9,791 nt of DNA from Desulfurobacteriaceae bacterium. GTDB lineage: Bacteria; Aquificota; Aquificia; Desulfurobacteriales; Desulfurobacteriaceae. Positions 1 through 6,645 of the stretch are shown piece after piece. Made by a program: the position numbers and the translations under genes. The stretch covers positions 1 through 9,791 of the forward strand of contig JAMOPR010000205.1 in NCBI GenBank assembly GCA_027064485.1, written 5' to 3'. Within the stretch, counting starts at the first letter, position 1; every line of letters starts with the position of its first letter. A model generated the notes under the pieces. The model did not search any database. It worked only from the letters and a program-made list of their open reading frames with translations, and had not been told where the DNA came from.

Positions 1-534
1 GTTTATGTCTTTAACGAATACCGTTTCAAGCCAAACTTCGCCGGATGTGGCATCCATCAGTTTCTTAATTCCTTCCACAATTTTTTCCAAAGTCAGCCCT
101 TTTACGGGTCTGTTCAGCTTTTTGAAAGTTTCTTCACAGCCGGCGTCAAGGGACGGCAGAACAACGTTTAGGTCTTTAATTTCTTCGATTACCTTGACTT
201 CGTGCAGGAGGGAAGAATTTGTAAGAAGCGCCAACGGATAGTTGTAGTTGCTCTTCAACCAGCTTACGAGTTCCCCCAGCTTAGAATAAAGGGTGGGTTC
301 TCCGTAACCAGAAAAGGTTATATAGTCAAGCTCCGGGTTAAATGAGAGGTATTCTTCCAGTTCCGATTTAACGGCTTCGAAAGGAACGTATTCCGCCCTT
401 TTTAACGTCTTTTCCGACGTTTTTCCCACTTCACAGTAGAGGCAGTCCATGCTGCATACTTTATACGGCACTAAATCTACTCCTAAAGAGATACCCAACC
501 TGCGGGAGAAAACGGGACCGAAGATATATTTCAT
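1..534 (-). CDS. Radical SAM protein, COG0731-like family (C-terminal part missing)
   Basis: An open minus-strand frame runs from an ATG at 534 down to position 1 without a stop, giving the first 178 residues; the rest lies left of the window. Residues 6-14 read GPVFSRRLG, a hallmark opening of the COG0731 family. Cys27, Cys31 and Cys34 form the CxxxCxxC motif that binds the SAM-cleaving [4Fe-4S] cluster. SGYGEPTLY (75-83) matches the GGE-like SAM-binding strand, and LNRPVKGLTLEKI follows around residue 140, also typical of the family. The ATG is supported by GAGGTGA at 538-544 (minus strand) at normal spacing. COG0731 includes relatives of the archaeal wyosine synthase TYW1/Taw1, but the bacterial members have no settled role that I can name, and this fragment does not decide the substrate. 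It is transcribed divergently from leuT across a 72-bp gap, so co-regulation is possible. Confidence 0.9.
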   Translation of the reverse strand, partial: MKYIFGPVFSRRLGISLGVDLVPYKVCSMDCLYCEVGKTSEKTLKRAEYVPFEAVKSELEEYLSFNPELDYITFSGYGEPTLYSKLGELVSWLKSNYNYPLALLTNSSLLHEVKVIEEIKDLNVVLPSLDAGCEETFKKLNRPVKGLTLEKIVEGIKKLMDATSGEVWLETVFVKDIN

Positions 535-537
535 CAA

Positions 538-544
538 TCACCTC
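538..544 (-). promoter_or_regulatory. Ribosome binding site of the radical SAM gene
   Basis: On the minus strand this reads GAGGTGA, followed by TTG and then the ATG at 534. The match to the anti-Shine-Dalgarno sequence is strong and fixes the ATG as the start. Confidence 0.75.
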
Positions 545-562
545 GCTGAAGCTAAAGGATAA

Positions 563-574
563 GTATAATTATAC
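563..574. promoter_or_regulatory. Palindromic divergent -10 element (shared promoter)
   Basis: GTATAATTATAC is a perfect 12-bp palindrome. It carries a consensus TATAAT on the plus strand (564-569) and another on the minus strand (573-568), which overlap by two bases. Transcription would begin near 576 towards leuT and near 561 towards the radical SAM gene, giving leaders of roughly 30 and 27 bases. The element lies almost exactly midway between the two start codons. No convincing -35 hexamer or TGn extension is visible on either side, so promoter strength is uncertain. The palindrome could also or instead be an operator. Confidence 0.6.
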
Positions 575-596
575 CCGCAAATTTCGAAAAAGCGGT

Positions 597-602
597 GAGG
601 GG
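597..602 (+). promoter_or_regulatory. Ribosome binding site deciding the leuT start
   Basis: GAGGGG followed by AAAA leads into ATG 607. An in-frame GTG at 595 would give a protein four residues longer, but it overlaps this Shine-Dalgarno sequence and has no such sequence of its own upstream. ATG 607 also puts the N-terminus in register with Aquifex LeuT. Confidence 0.75.
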
Positions 603-606
603 AAAA

Positions 607-2115
607 ATGTCTGAACAGGTTCGTGAACACTGGGGAACGAGAATTGGTCTTATTTTGGCTATGGCTGGTAACGCTGTGGGTTTGGGTAACTTTTTGAGGT
701 TTCCCACCCAAGCTGCGGACAACGGCGGTGGCGCTTTCATGATTCCCTACATGATAGCCATGCTTTTAATTGCCATACCTTTAATGTGGACGGAATGGGC
801 AATAGGTAGGTATGGAGGAAGTAAGGGACACGGAACGACTCCTGCTATTTTCTACCTTTTGTGGAAGCATCCATTGGCTAAATACATCGGCGCTATAGGT
901 TTGTTCGTTCCATTTATCGTTCTCTGTTACTACATATACATTGAATCTTGGACTTTGGGATATTCTGTCTACTCTCTTTTGGGACTTCTTCCCCATCCAG
1001 ACCCATCCATTTCTCAGGACCAGTTTTTGAAGCCGTTTGCTGACTTCTTAAAGCACTATACTCAGCCTTCAATTGCCGCTTACGCTTTTTTTCTCATAAC
1101 CGTTGTTTTTAATTCTTACATTCTCTACAAAGGGGTAAGCGGTGGTATAGAGAAGTTTGCGAAGATAGCGATGCCGACGCTGTTTGTTTTGGCTTTTGTT
1201 TTAATGATAAGAGTAATACTGCTTGAAACTCCCAACGGAACGGCTGTTCAAGGATTGGACTTTTTGTGGCATCCTGATTTCTCTCAACTGTTGAACCCTA
1301 AGGTGTGGCTGGCTGCGGCAGGTCAGGTGTTCTTTACGCTTTCTTTGGGTTTTGGTGCGATTATTACCTATGCTTCTTACATAAAGGAAAATGATGATAT
1401 AGTAGCCTCTGGGCTTTCTGCTGCTTCTTTGAACGAGTTGGCTGAAGTTATTTTAGGAGGGTCTATAGCCATACCAGCAGCGGTGGCTTTCTTCGGTGTT
1501 ATGAACGCTAAAGCTGTGGCAGAAAGCGGTGCTTTTAATTTGGCTTTTGTCAGCTTACCTGCAATATTCTCAAACCTTGCAGCGGGAAATCTGATAGGTT
1601 TTGTGTGGTTTTTCCTGCTGTTCTTTGCCGGTGCAACTTCTTCAGTTGCCATAGCTATGCCGGTGGTTGCCTTCCTTGAAGATGAATTTGGATTGAAAAG
1701 GAAAGTGGCGGTAACTGCAACAGTGATTTTTATGTTTTTAGTGGCACAGATTCCCATATTTATGCCTAAAGCGCTGGATGAAATGGACTTTTGGGCTGGA
1801 ACGTTTTTTGTCGTGCTTTTCGCCCTTCTTGAAGTAATAGTGTTCTTCTGGTTGTTTAAGCCGGAACTTGCTTGGGAAGAGATAAACAGAGGAGGTTTGT
1901 TCAAGGTTCCCAAAATATACTTTTACGTTCTCCGCTACGTTACGCCGGTGTTGCTTTTTGTCATTCTTTCAACGTGGACGGTAACTGTGCTTCCTTCTAA
2001 ATTGCTTGTTACAGATGTTCAGGTATGGGTGGCAAGGTTTGTAATGATTTTAACGTTTATAGTGCTGTTCTTTTTGGTTTACATTAGTAGTAGGAGGAAT
2101 GAAAAGGTTAGTTAA
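607..2115 (+). CDS. leuT: LeuT-type sodium:amino acid symporter (NSS/SNF family)
   Basis: This 502-residue, 12-helix inner-membrane protein should import small hydrophobic amino acids with Na+. From memory it follows Aquifex aeolicus LeuT almost throughout. TM1 has [13 protein letters not shown] (21-33). Equivalents of LeuT functional residues are present: Arg31 and Asp394 (outer gate), Tyr109, Phe243, Thr244, Ser246, Phe249, Ser345 and Ile349 (substrate pocket), and Asn22, Asn28, Thr244 and Asn276 (sodium sites or pocket). Glu280 matches LeuT Glu290, the carboxylate that replaces chloride in prokaryotic members, so chloride independence is expected. Two differences stand out: the loop between TM3 and TM4 is about 11 residues shorter, and LeuT Lys288 is Leu278 here. 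A 52-codon membrane-protein gene follows after 14 bp and may encode a subunit. The gene opens the plus-strand operon. Leucine, alanine or methionine transport is inferred from the family. Confidence 0.95.
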   Translation: MSEQVREHWGTRIGLILAMAGNAVGLGNFLRFPTQAADNGGGAFMIPYMIAMLLIAIPLMWTEWAIGRYGGSKGHGTTPAIFYLLWKHPLAKYIGAIGLFVPFIVLCYYIYIESWTLGYSVYSLLGLLPHPDPSISQDQFLKPFADFLKHYTQPSIAAYAFFLITVVFNSYILYKGVSGGIEKFAKIAMPTLFVLAFVLMIRVILLETPNGTAVQGLDFLWHPDFSQLLNPKVWLAAAGQVFFTLSLGFGAIITYASYIKENDDIVASGLSAASLNELAEVILGGSIAIPAAVAFFGVMNAKAVAESGAFNLAFVSLPAIFSNLAAGNLIGFVWFFLLFFAGATSSVAIAMPVVAFLEDEFGLKRKVAVTATVIFMFLVAQIPIFMPKALDEMDFWAGTFFVVLFALLEVIVFFWLFKPELAWEEINRGGLFKVPKIYFYVLRYVTPVLLFVILSTWTVTVLPSKLLVTDVQVWVARFVMILTFIVLFFLVYISSRRNEKVS

Positions 2116-2129
2116 AGAGGAGTTGGATA

Positions 2130-2288
2130 ATGAAAGGAAGTTCTCTGCTTTTTATGGTTTTATCGTGGATGTTGATTTTCGGGTTTGTTGTTTTCTGTTT
2201 TACAGTTATATTAAGAGAGGGAGAGCAGCGCTCCAAAGGTAATAACAGGGAAGAGGCTTTTGAATTTGAGGATGAGGAAATTACTTAA
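2130..2288 (+). CDS. Small single-pass membrane protein, possible MetS-like NSS transporter subunit
   Basis: ATG 2130 to TAA 2286-2288 encodes 52 residues. AGAGGAG at 2116-2122 provides a good ribosome binding site 7 bases upstream. Residues 5-28 form one hydrophobic helix (SLLFMVLSW...FCFTVIL) followed by a charged cytoplasmic-looking tail of 24 residues, ending in an acidic run (EEAFEFEDEE). It lies 14 bp after the symporter and abuts the next start codon exactly. Size, position and the M-x-W-x-FG-x-FC pattern recall the small subunits of MetP/MetS-type NSS transporters (about 30-60 residues, one helix), but the WGG motif I expect in those is not intact. The subunit role is an inference. 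The acidic tail seems longer than in the short family members, and its GAG/GAT/GAG/GAA codons also supply the ribosome binding site of the Rad50 gene. Confidence 0.75.
   Translation: MKGSSLLFMVLSWMLIFGFVVFCFTVILREGEQRSKGNNREEAFEFEDEEIT
2274..2278 (+). promoter_or_regulatory. Ribosome binding site of the Rad50 gene inside the small ORF
   Basis: GAGGA sits 10 bases before ATG 2289, inside the Glu/Asp codons of the preceding small gene. Because the stop codon TAA directly touches the ATG, re-initiation by the same ribosomes is likely. Confidence 0.5.
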
Positions 2289-5000
2289 ATGATAAGGCTT
2301 CGGGGGTTAAGGCTCGAAAATTTCCTTTCCCACAAGGAAACAGAAATTAATTTTTCCGACGAAACTTACGTAATTTTGGGAGAAAATGCTTCCGGAAAAA
2401 CGTCTATATTGAGGGGGATTTTCTTTTCTATTTTCGGCAAAGATTTCGTTGTTGATAAGCAAGAAAAGTTAGTTAACAAAAGCGCTGCAAGGTTTTCTAC
2501 GGACGTTAGGTTTGTTTACAGGGGCAGGGAAATTGAGGTAAGGAGGGGATTTTCCCTATATACAAAAAGGAGTTCGGCAGAGCTTTTTGTGGACGGAAGA
2601 TTGGCGGCATCTGGTGTTAGGGAGGTTAAGAAGTTTATAGAGGAAGTGCTTAATCTTGACCCCCATATTTTCAGAAATACGGTTTACGTTCCTCAGGGAG
2701 AGATTCTTTCTTTGTTTGACCTGCAAAAGAAGGAAAAAAGGCAGATTTTAAATAGGTTGTTGGGATTGGACGAAATTGGAGAAACGTTTGAAAGAGTGAA
2801 AAAGTTCTTTCGTGTGCTGGAATCTTTTAGAAACGTTCTGTTACAAGAGGAGGAAAATTTTCAGCTTTTAAAAAAGGAGTTGGATGAAACTAAACTAAAG
2901 ATTAAGGAAAAAGAAAGAAAACTGACGGAAATTTTAGGAATTTTGAAGGAAGAAAAAGCTTTGTTAGAAAAGCAGGAAGAGATTTTGCAAGGCTTGGAGG
3001 AAAAAAGGAGGGCTGCTGCAGTATTGGATTCTGAAATAAAGAGCTGTAGTGAGAGGATAGGAGAAGTAGAAAAGGAGCTTAGAGGTATAAGAAGAAAAAT
3101 TGAGGAGATAGAGAGGCTGAAAAGAGAGTTGCCTTTCCTTGCGGAGAAGTTGGAGGTGCTTGCTCCTCTACAGCAAATCCGTGAAGTTCTTACGGGTGTT
3201 GCAGAAAGGAAGAAAGATTTGGTTGAGAAGAAAAAAACGCTTGAGAGATTGAAAGAGTTAGGTGTAGAGTTAGAAGGTTTGGAAACTTCTATTCCTCAGC
3301 TTGATAAACAATTGAAAGATGTGTCTTCCAGGTTGCAGAAATTGATGGCTGTCCTTCCTACTCTTCAGAAAAAGTTAAAAGGTTTGGAAGAAAAGAGAAG
3401 AGAGAAGTTGAAGTTAGAAACCCAGCTTTTTTCGGTAGAAAAAGAGTTGAAAGCTGCTGAAGAAAAGTTGAACTTTCTTCAGTCAAAGCCTAAGGTGTCG
3501 GAAAGTGAGGTTGTTAAACTAAAAGATGAATTGAGACTTTTAGAGAAGGAAGAAAGTTATAAAGAAGCTAAATTCAGGGAATTCCAGAAACGTTTGGAAG
3601 AGCTTAAAAATTTGGAATCAAACGTTTGTCCTGTATGTTTGTCCTCTCTGTCGGAGGAGAGAAGAGAGGAGTTGATAAGGATTTCTTTAGAAGAAGCTGA
3701 ACAGCTTAAATCTGAATTGGAAGAATTAAAGGAAAAGAGGAAGCGTTTAGAGAGTAAGTTGAAAGAACTTGAAGATGTTCTTTTAAAACAAAAGCAAGAA
3801 GAAGCGTTAAAGAAAGAAATTGCGTTGAACGTTGAAAAACTCAGGTTGAAGGAAAAACAGATTAGGGAGGACCTTAAATCGTATTCTGTGGAAGAGAAAG
3901 AAATAGAAGATTTGCGTGAACGCGTTGAAGGCGTTCAGGAAGAGGTAGCTTCCTTGAGAGAAAAGAAGAAGTTTCTCGAATCTCAGTTGGAGGAAAAAAA
4001 GAGGAAGAGATTGGAAATTAAAAAGTTGGTTGAGCAACAGGATATAGAAGTTCTTGAAAAGGAAGTTAAAACTTTGGAAGAGTTCATACAACAAGCTTTA
4101 AATAGGGCAAAAGATATAAAACGGAGTTGGAATCTTGACGTTTCATCTTTGCAGGATGTTAATGCCAAAATTGAAGAGCTGTTGAAACTTAAAGAGAAGA
4201 AGAATCGGATGGAAGGGGAAATCCGTTCGCTGCCGGATTTTGAGAGAGCTTTGAAGGAAAAAGAAAAAAATCTGTTGGCGTTAAAAAGTCGCTTAAGTAA
4301 ACTGAAAAAACAACTGGAAGAGTTGGGCTTTAACGTGAAAGAATATGAAACTATGAAAGAGACGGTAAAGAGAGAAAGAGAAAAGGTAAAGAGTTTGGAA
4401 AGGGAAGTTTCAAGGCTTTCTGGTGAAATTTCAACCTATGGGAAAGTAATTGCAGGTAAAGAGGAAAAGTTAAAAGGGGAGAAAAAGCTTACGTTTGAGC
4501 TTGCAAGGACGGAAGATACGCTGAGGATTTTAGGGTCGGTTTTAGAAGGGTTGCACCCGGAAAGAGGATTCCTGACAAAGGTTCGTAAGGAGTTATTGCC
4601 TGAAGTATCCCACTATTGCACTGAATTCTTTGAGGAGTTCGATTTTGAGTTTGGCGATGTAACCATATCGGAAGACTTGGGCGTAACTGCAAGAGGATTA
4701 GGCGGGCAACTAACCTTAAACGAATTTTCAGGCGGACAGCAGATAGCTTTTGCCCTATCCTTAAGGTTTGCTCTTGCAAAATACTTTTCCCAGAGGTTTG
4801 ACCTGCTAATACTTGATGAACCGACGATTCACCTTGACCAGCAGAGGAGGCAAGCTTTAACAGACCTGCTTCAAAAGTTAAAAATGAAAATCCCCCAAAT
4901 GATTATCGTTACCCACGACCCAGAGTTGGAGGTGGTGGGAGATGTAGTTGTGAAGGTGGAGAAAGTGGGGGGATTTTCGGAGGTAAAGGTTGAAGCCTGA
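2289..5000 (+). CDS. sbcC: Rad50/SbcC-type SMC-like ATPase of DNA double-strand break processing
   Basis: This 903-residue protein has the full Rad50 layout. The N-terminal ATPase half has Walker A GENASGKT (31-38) and a Q-loop around Gln136 (VYVPQGE). A long Lys/Glu-rich coiled coil runs from about 165 to 735, broken at 447-450 by the zinc-hook CPVC that dimerises two molecules. The C-terminal half has the ABC signature FSGGQ (813-817), Walker B LLILDEPT (839-846) and the switch histidine in THD (His876). No key residue is missing. Rad50/SbcC works with the Mre11/SbcD nuclease to tether and trim DNA ends or hairpins; no mre11/sbcD gene is present in the window, so the partner must lie elsewhere. 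The length is close to archaeal Rad50 and shorter than E. coli SbcC. The start is fixed by the stop-start junction with the small gene. The 3' end overlaps the channel gene by 11 bp. The family call is firm; Rad50 or SbcC is a matter of naming. Confidence 0.95.
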   Translation: MIRLRGLRLENFLSHKETEINFSDETYVILGENASGKTSILRGIFFSIFGKDFVVDKQEKLVNKSAARFSTDVRFVYRGREIEVRRGFSLYTKRSSAELFVDGRLAASGVREVKKFIEEVLNLDPHIFRNTVYVPQGEILSLFDLQKKEKRQILNRLLGLDEIGETFERVKKFFRVLESFRNVLLQEEENFQLLKKELDETKLKIKEKERKLTEILGILKEEKALLEKQEEILQGLEEKRRAAAVLDSEIKSCSERIGEVEKELRGIRRKIEEIERLKRELPFLAEKLEVLAPLQQIREVLTGVAERKKDLVEKKKTLERLKELGVELEGLETSIPQLDKQLKDVSSRLQKLMAVLPTLQKKLKGLEEKRREKLKLETQLFSVEKELKAAEEKLNFLQSKPKVSESEVVKLKDELRLLEKEESYKEAKFREFQKRLEELKNLESNVCPVCLSSLSEERREELIRISLEEAEQLKSELEELKEKRKRLESKLKELEDVLLKQKQEEALKKEIALNVEKLRLKEKQIREDLKSYSVEEKEIEDLRERVEGVQEEVASLREKKKFLESQLEEKKRKRLEIKKLVEQQDIEVLEKEVKTLEEFIQQALNRAKDIKRSWNLDVSSLQDVNAKIEELLKLKEKKNRMEGEIRSLPDFERALKEKEKNLLALKSRLSKLKKQLEELGFNVKEYETMKETVKREREKVKSLEREVSRLSGEISTYGKVIAGKEEKLKGEKKLTFELARTEDTLRILGSVLEGLHPERGFLTKVRKELLPEVSHYCTEFFEEFDFEFGDVTISEDLGVTARGLGGQLTLNEFSGGQQIAFALSLRFALAKYFSQRFDLLILDEPTIHLDQQRRQALTDLLQKLKMKIPQMIIVTHDPELEVVGDVVVKVEKVGGFSEVKVEA
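4979..4984 (+). promoter_or_regulatory. Ribosome binding site for the TTG-started channel gene
   Basis: A perfect GGAGGT lies 5 bases before TTG 4990, inside the last codons of the Rad50 gene. No ATG or GTG is better placed: the next in-frame GTG, near 5011, is more than 25 bases downstream. This supports the TTG start. Confidence 0.7.
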
Positions 5001-6645
5001 ATTTGCAGTTGTGCTTGTTATATTCGCTTTTCTGCTTTTGGATTTAGGTATTGAGATAAAATCAGAAACCTACACTAAAGAACGCTCAATGGTAAAGGTT
5101 TTTCTTTCCCTTATAGGGGCTTTTCTCTTTTTCTCTTTAACGTTTTTTGTTCCAAGGTTTGTATCTAACTTTAAGTCTGTTTGTGTGGTTAAAGACGTTC
5201 TGCTTCTTTTTGCATCTTTTTACGTGGTGAGGGCTGTTAACGTTCTTTCGCCGACGAAAGATTTGAAAAGGTTTTTACCTTATGTTGTTTTTGCGTTGGC
5301 TTTTTCGCTTCACGTTGCTGTTTTGAACTTAGCATTTTCGGGTGGTGTGAGGATTTTACTGGTTCACCTTATTAGAATACTTATACTACTGGGAATTTTG
5401 CAAATACTGCTGCAGTTAGAAAAAAGAGTTCATTCTGCAGTAAGGAAACCGCTTGTTCTCTTAACAGTTTTTTCCCTGATTTTAGTATTCTTGTTGTGGG
5501 AAAGTGGAAGGTTATCTCCGGATGTTGCTTTTTTGAAAAAGTTAACCTTTACGCTTTTTGTGACTTCTGTTTATATCTTTGCTTTTGAGAAGATAGATAA
5601 CTATCTCTCTTTTTTAAAGGAAAAAGCGAAGGCTGATTACAATAGCATAAAGTTTAACGTTCAAGTTTTACTGACTGTGACTTATTTGTTGATTCTTGGA
5701 AAAATCCTCCTCACCATTCCCCCATTCAGTTTTTTCTTTAAACGTTTAGAAGAGACTTACCTAATAAACAACGAACTTGTAAAAGTCAGCGTAGGCAATA
5801 TCGTAGCAAGCGTTGTAACTGCCGTATTTCTTTTTTCTTCCTTGAATGTAGGAAAAAAGCTGATAAAGTTGCTTTTCCCCGAGAACAGGAGGGAGGTTGA
5901 AGGTGCTTCTGCAGAAGCCCTTGTATTTAACTTGGGAGTTTTAATCAACGTAATAATTCTGCTCTACACGTTGGGGATAACGTGGAAAGTTTTGTTGCCT
6001 GTTGCAGGAACTTTAGGTGTGGGTTTGGGTTTCGGTCTTCAAACGATAATGAACAATTACGTTAGTGGTTTTATCCTAATGTTCAGTAAAAAGCTAAAAG
6101 TAGGTGATATTGTTGAGCTGCCATCGATATCGATAACAGCTTTAGGCAAACCGGAAAGCTCTGTTTTCGGAAAGATAGAAAACATTGGCATACTCTCAAC
6201 CATTGTTAGAACCAACGATGGCGTTGAAATTTCTATACCAAACTCTCAGTTTATAAGTTCGCCGATAGTTAACTTTTCATACAGAGACCCTTTGGTAAGA
6301 ATTCAGATTCCCATAGGTGTTGCATACTCTTCGGACCCTAAAACTGTTAAAGAGATTCTTCTTTCGGTGGCTAAAGAGGTTAAAGGAGTTAAAAGCTTTC
6401 CTCCTCCTTCTGTCTGGTTTGAAGAACTTGGGGACAGTGCACTCGTTTTTACTACTTTGGTGTGGACAAACGTAAGGCAGAACCTTGGAATTAAAAGCAT
6501 AATAAGTGATTTTTATTTTAAAGCGTGGTATAAGCTGAAAGAAGCAGGCATAGAAATTCCGTTTCCTCAAAACGACGTATGGTTTAGAAATAGGTTAGAA
6601 GTTGAAATTTTAAAGGGAGGTAAACTTGATAAAAGTGATTCTTGA
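4990..6645 (+). CDS. MscS-family mechanosensitive channel with long multi-helix N-terminus
   Basis: At 551 residues this is nearly twice the length of E. coli MscS (286). About eleven hydrophobic segments occur (near 4-20, 34-55, 66-86, 94-116, 119-142, 153-172, 183-202, 221-249, 265-287, 310-330 and 335-366). The last is the pore helix, with GVGLGFGLQ (343-351) running into NNYVSGF, the standard small-residue packing motif. The soluble beta domain follows (KVGDIVEL, then RTNDGVEISIPNSQF at 407-421) and then the alpha/beta domain to about residue 535. Such channels open under membrane tension and release solutes during osmotic downshock. The extra N-terminal helices resemble larger paralogues such as MscK or YbiO in general plan. 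An insertion of about 12 residues (roughly 378-391) splits the beta domain. The TTG start overlaps the Rad50 stop by 11 bp. Family membership is clear; the role of the extra helices is unknown. Confidence 0.93.
   Translation: MKPEFAVVLVIFAFLLLDLGIEIKSETYTKERSMVKVFLSLIGAFLFFSLTFFVPRFVSNFKSVCVVKDVLLLFASFYVVRAVNVLSPTKDLKRFLPYVVFALAFSLHVAVLNLAFSGGVRILLVHLIRILILLGILQILLQLEKRVHSAVRKPLVLLTVFSLILVFLLWESGRLSPDVAFLKKLTFTLFVTSVYIFAFEKIDNYLSFLKEKAKADYNSIKFNVQVLLTVTYLLILGKILLTIPPFSFFFKRLEETYLINNELVKVSVGNIVASVVTAVFLFSSLNVGKKLIKLLFPENRREVEGASAEALVFNLGVLINVIILLYTLGITWKVLLPVAGTLGVGLGFGLQTIMNNYVSGFILMFSKKLKVGDIVELPSISITALGKPESSVFGKIENIGILSTIVRTNDGVEISIPNSQFISSPIVNFSYRDPLVRIQIPIGVAYSSDPKTVKEILLSVAKEVKGVKSFPPPSVWFEELGDSALVFTTLVWTNVRQNLGIKSIISDFYFKAWYKLKEAGIEIPFPQNDVWFRNRLEVEILKGGKLDKSDS
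6615..6621 (+). promoter_or_regulatory. Ribosome binding site for the TTG-started phoH gene
   Basis: GGGAGGT lies 4 bases before TTG 6626, within the final codons of the channel gene. The in-frame GTG at 6635 is 13 bases away, less well placed, and would remove the first residues of the conserved N-terminal domain. Confidence 0.65.

Noticed and set aside
5..241. A 78-codon plus-strand frame at the left edge
   Set aside because: It lies opposite the radical SAM coding sequence, whose motifs are clear; the plus-strand product has no recognisable feature.
535..606. Possible small RNA, riboswitch or attenuator in the divergent gap
   Set aside because: The leaders left after the predicted transcription starts are only about 30 bases, too short for a structured switch, and no hairpin with a T-run is present.
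1377..1913. A 178-codon open frame on the minus strand inside the leuT gene
   Set aside because: It is the antisense of a strongly conserved transporter, has low-complexity Lys/Thr/Ser-rich composition, no ribosome binding site and no recognisable domain.
2116..2129. Possible terminator or promoter between leuT and the small gene
   Set aside because: The gap is 14 bases and consists mainly of the ribosome binding site.
2800..4480. Repeated purine-rich GAA/AAG/GAG-type stretches resembling direct repeats
   Set aside because: They are codons of the Lys/Glu/Leu heptads of the Rad50 coiled coil; no exact repeat unit with regular spacing was seen.
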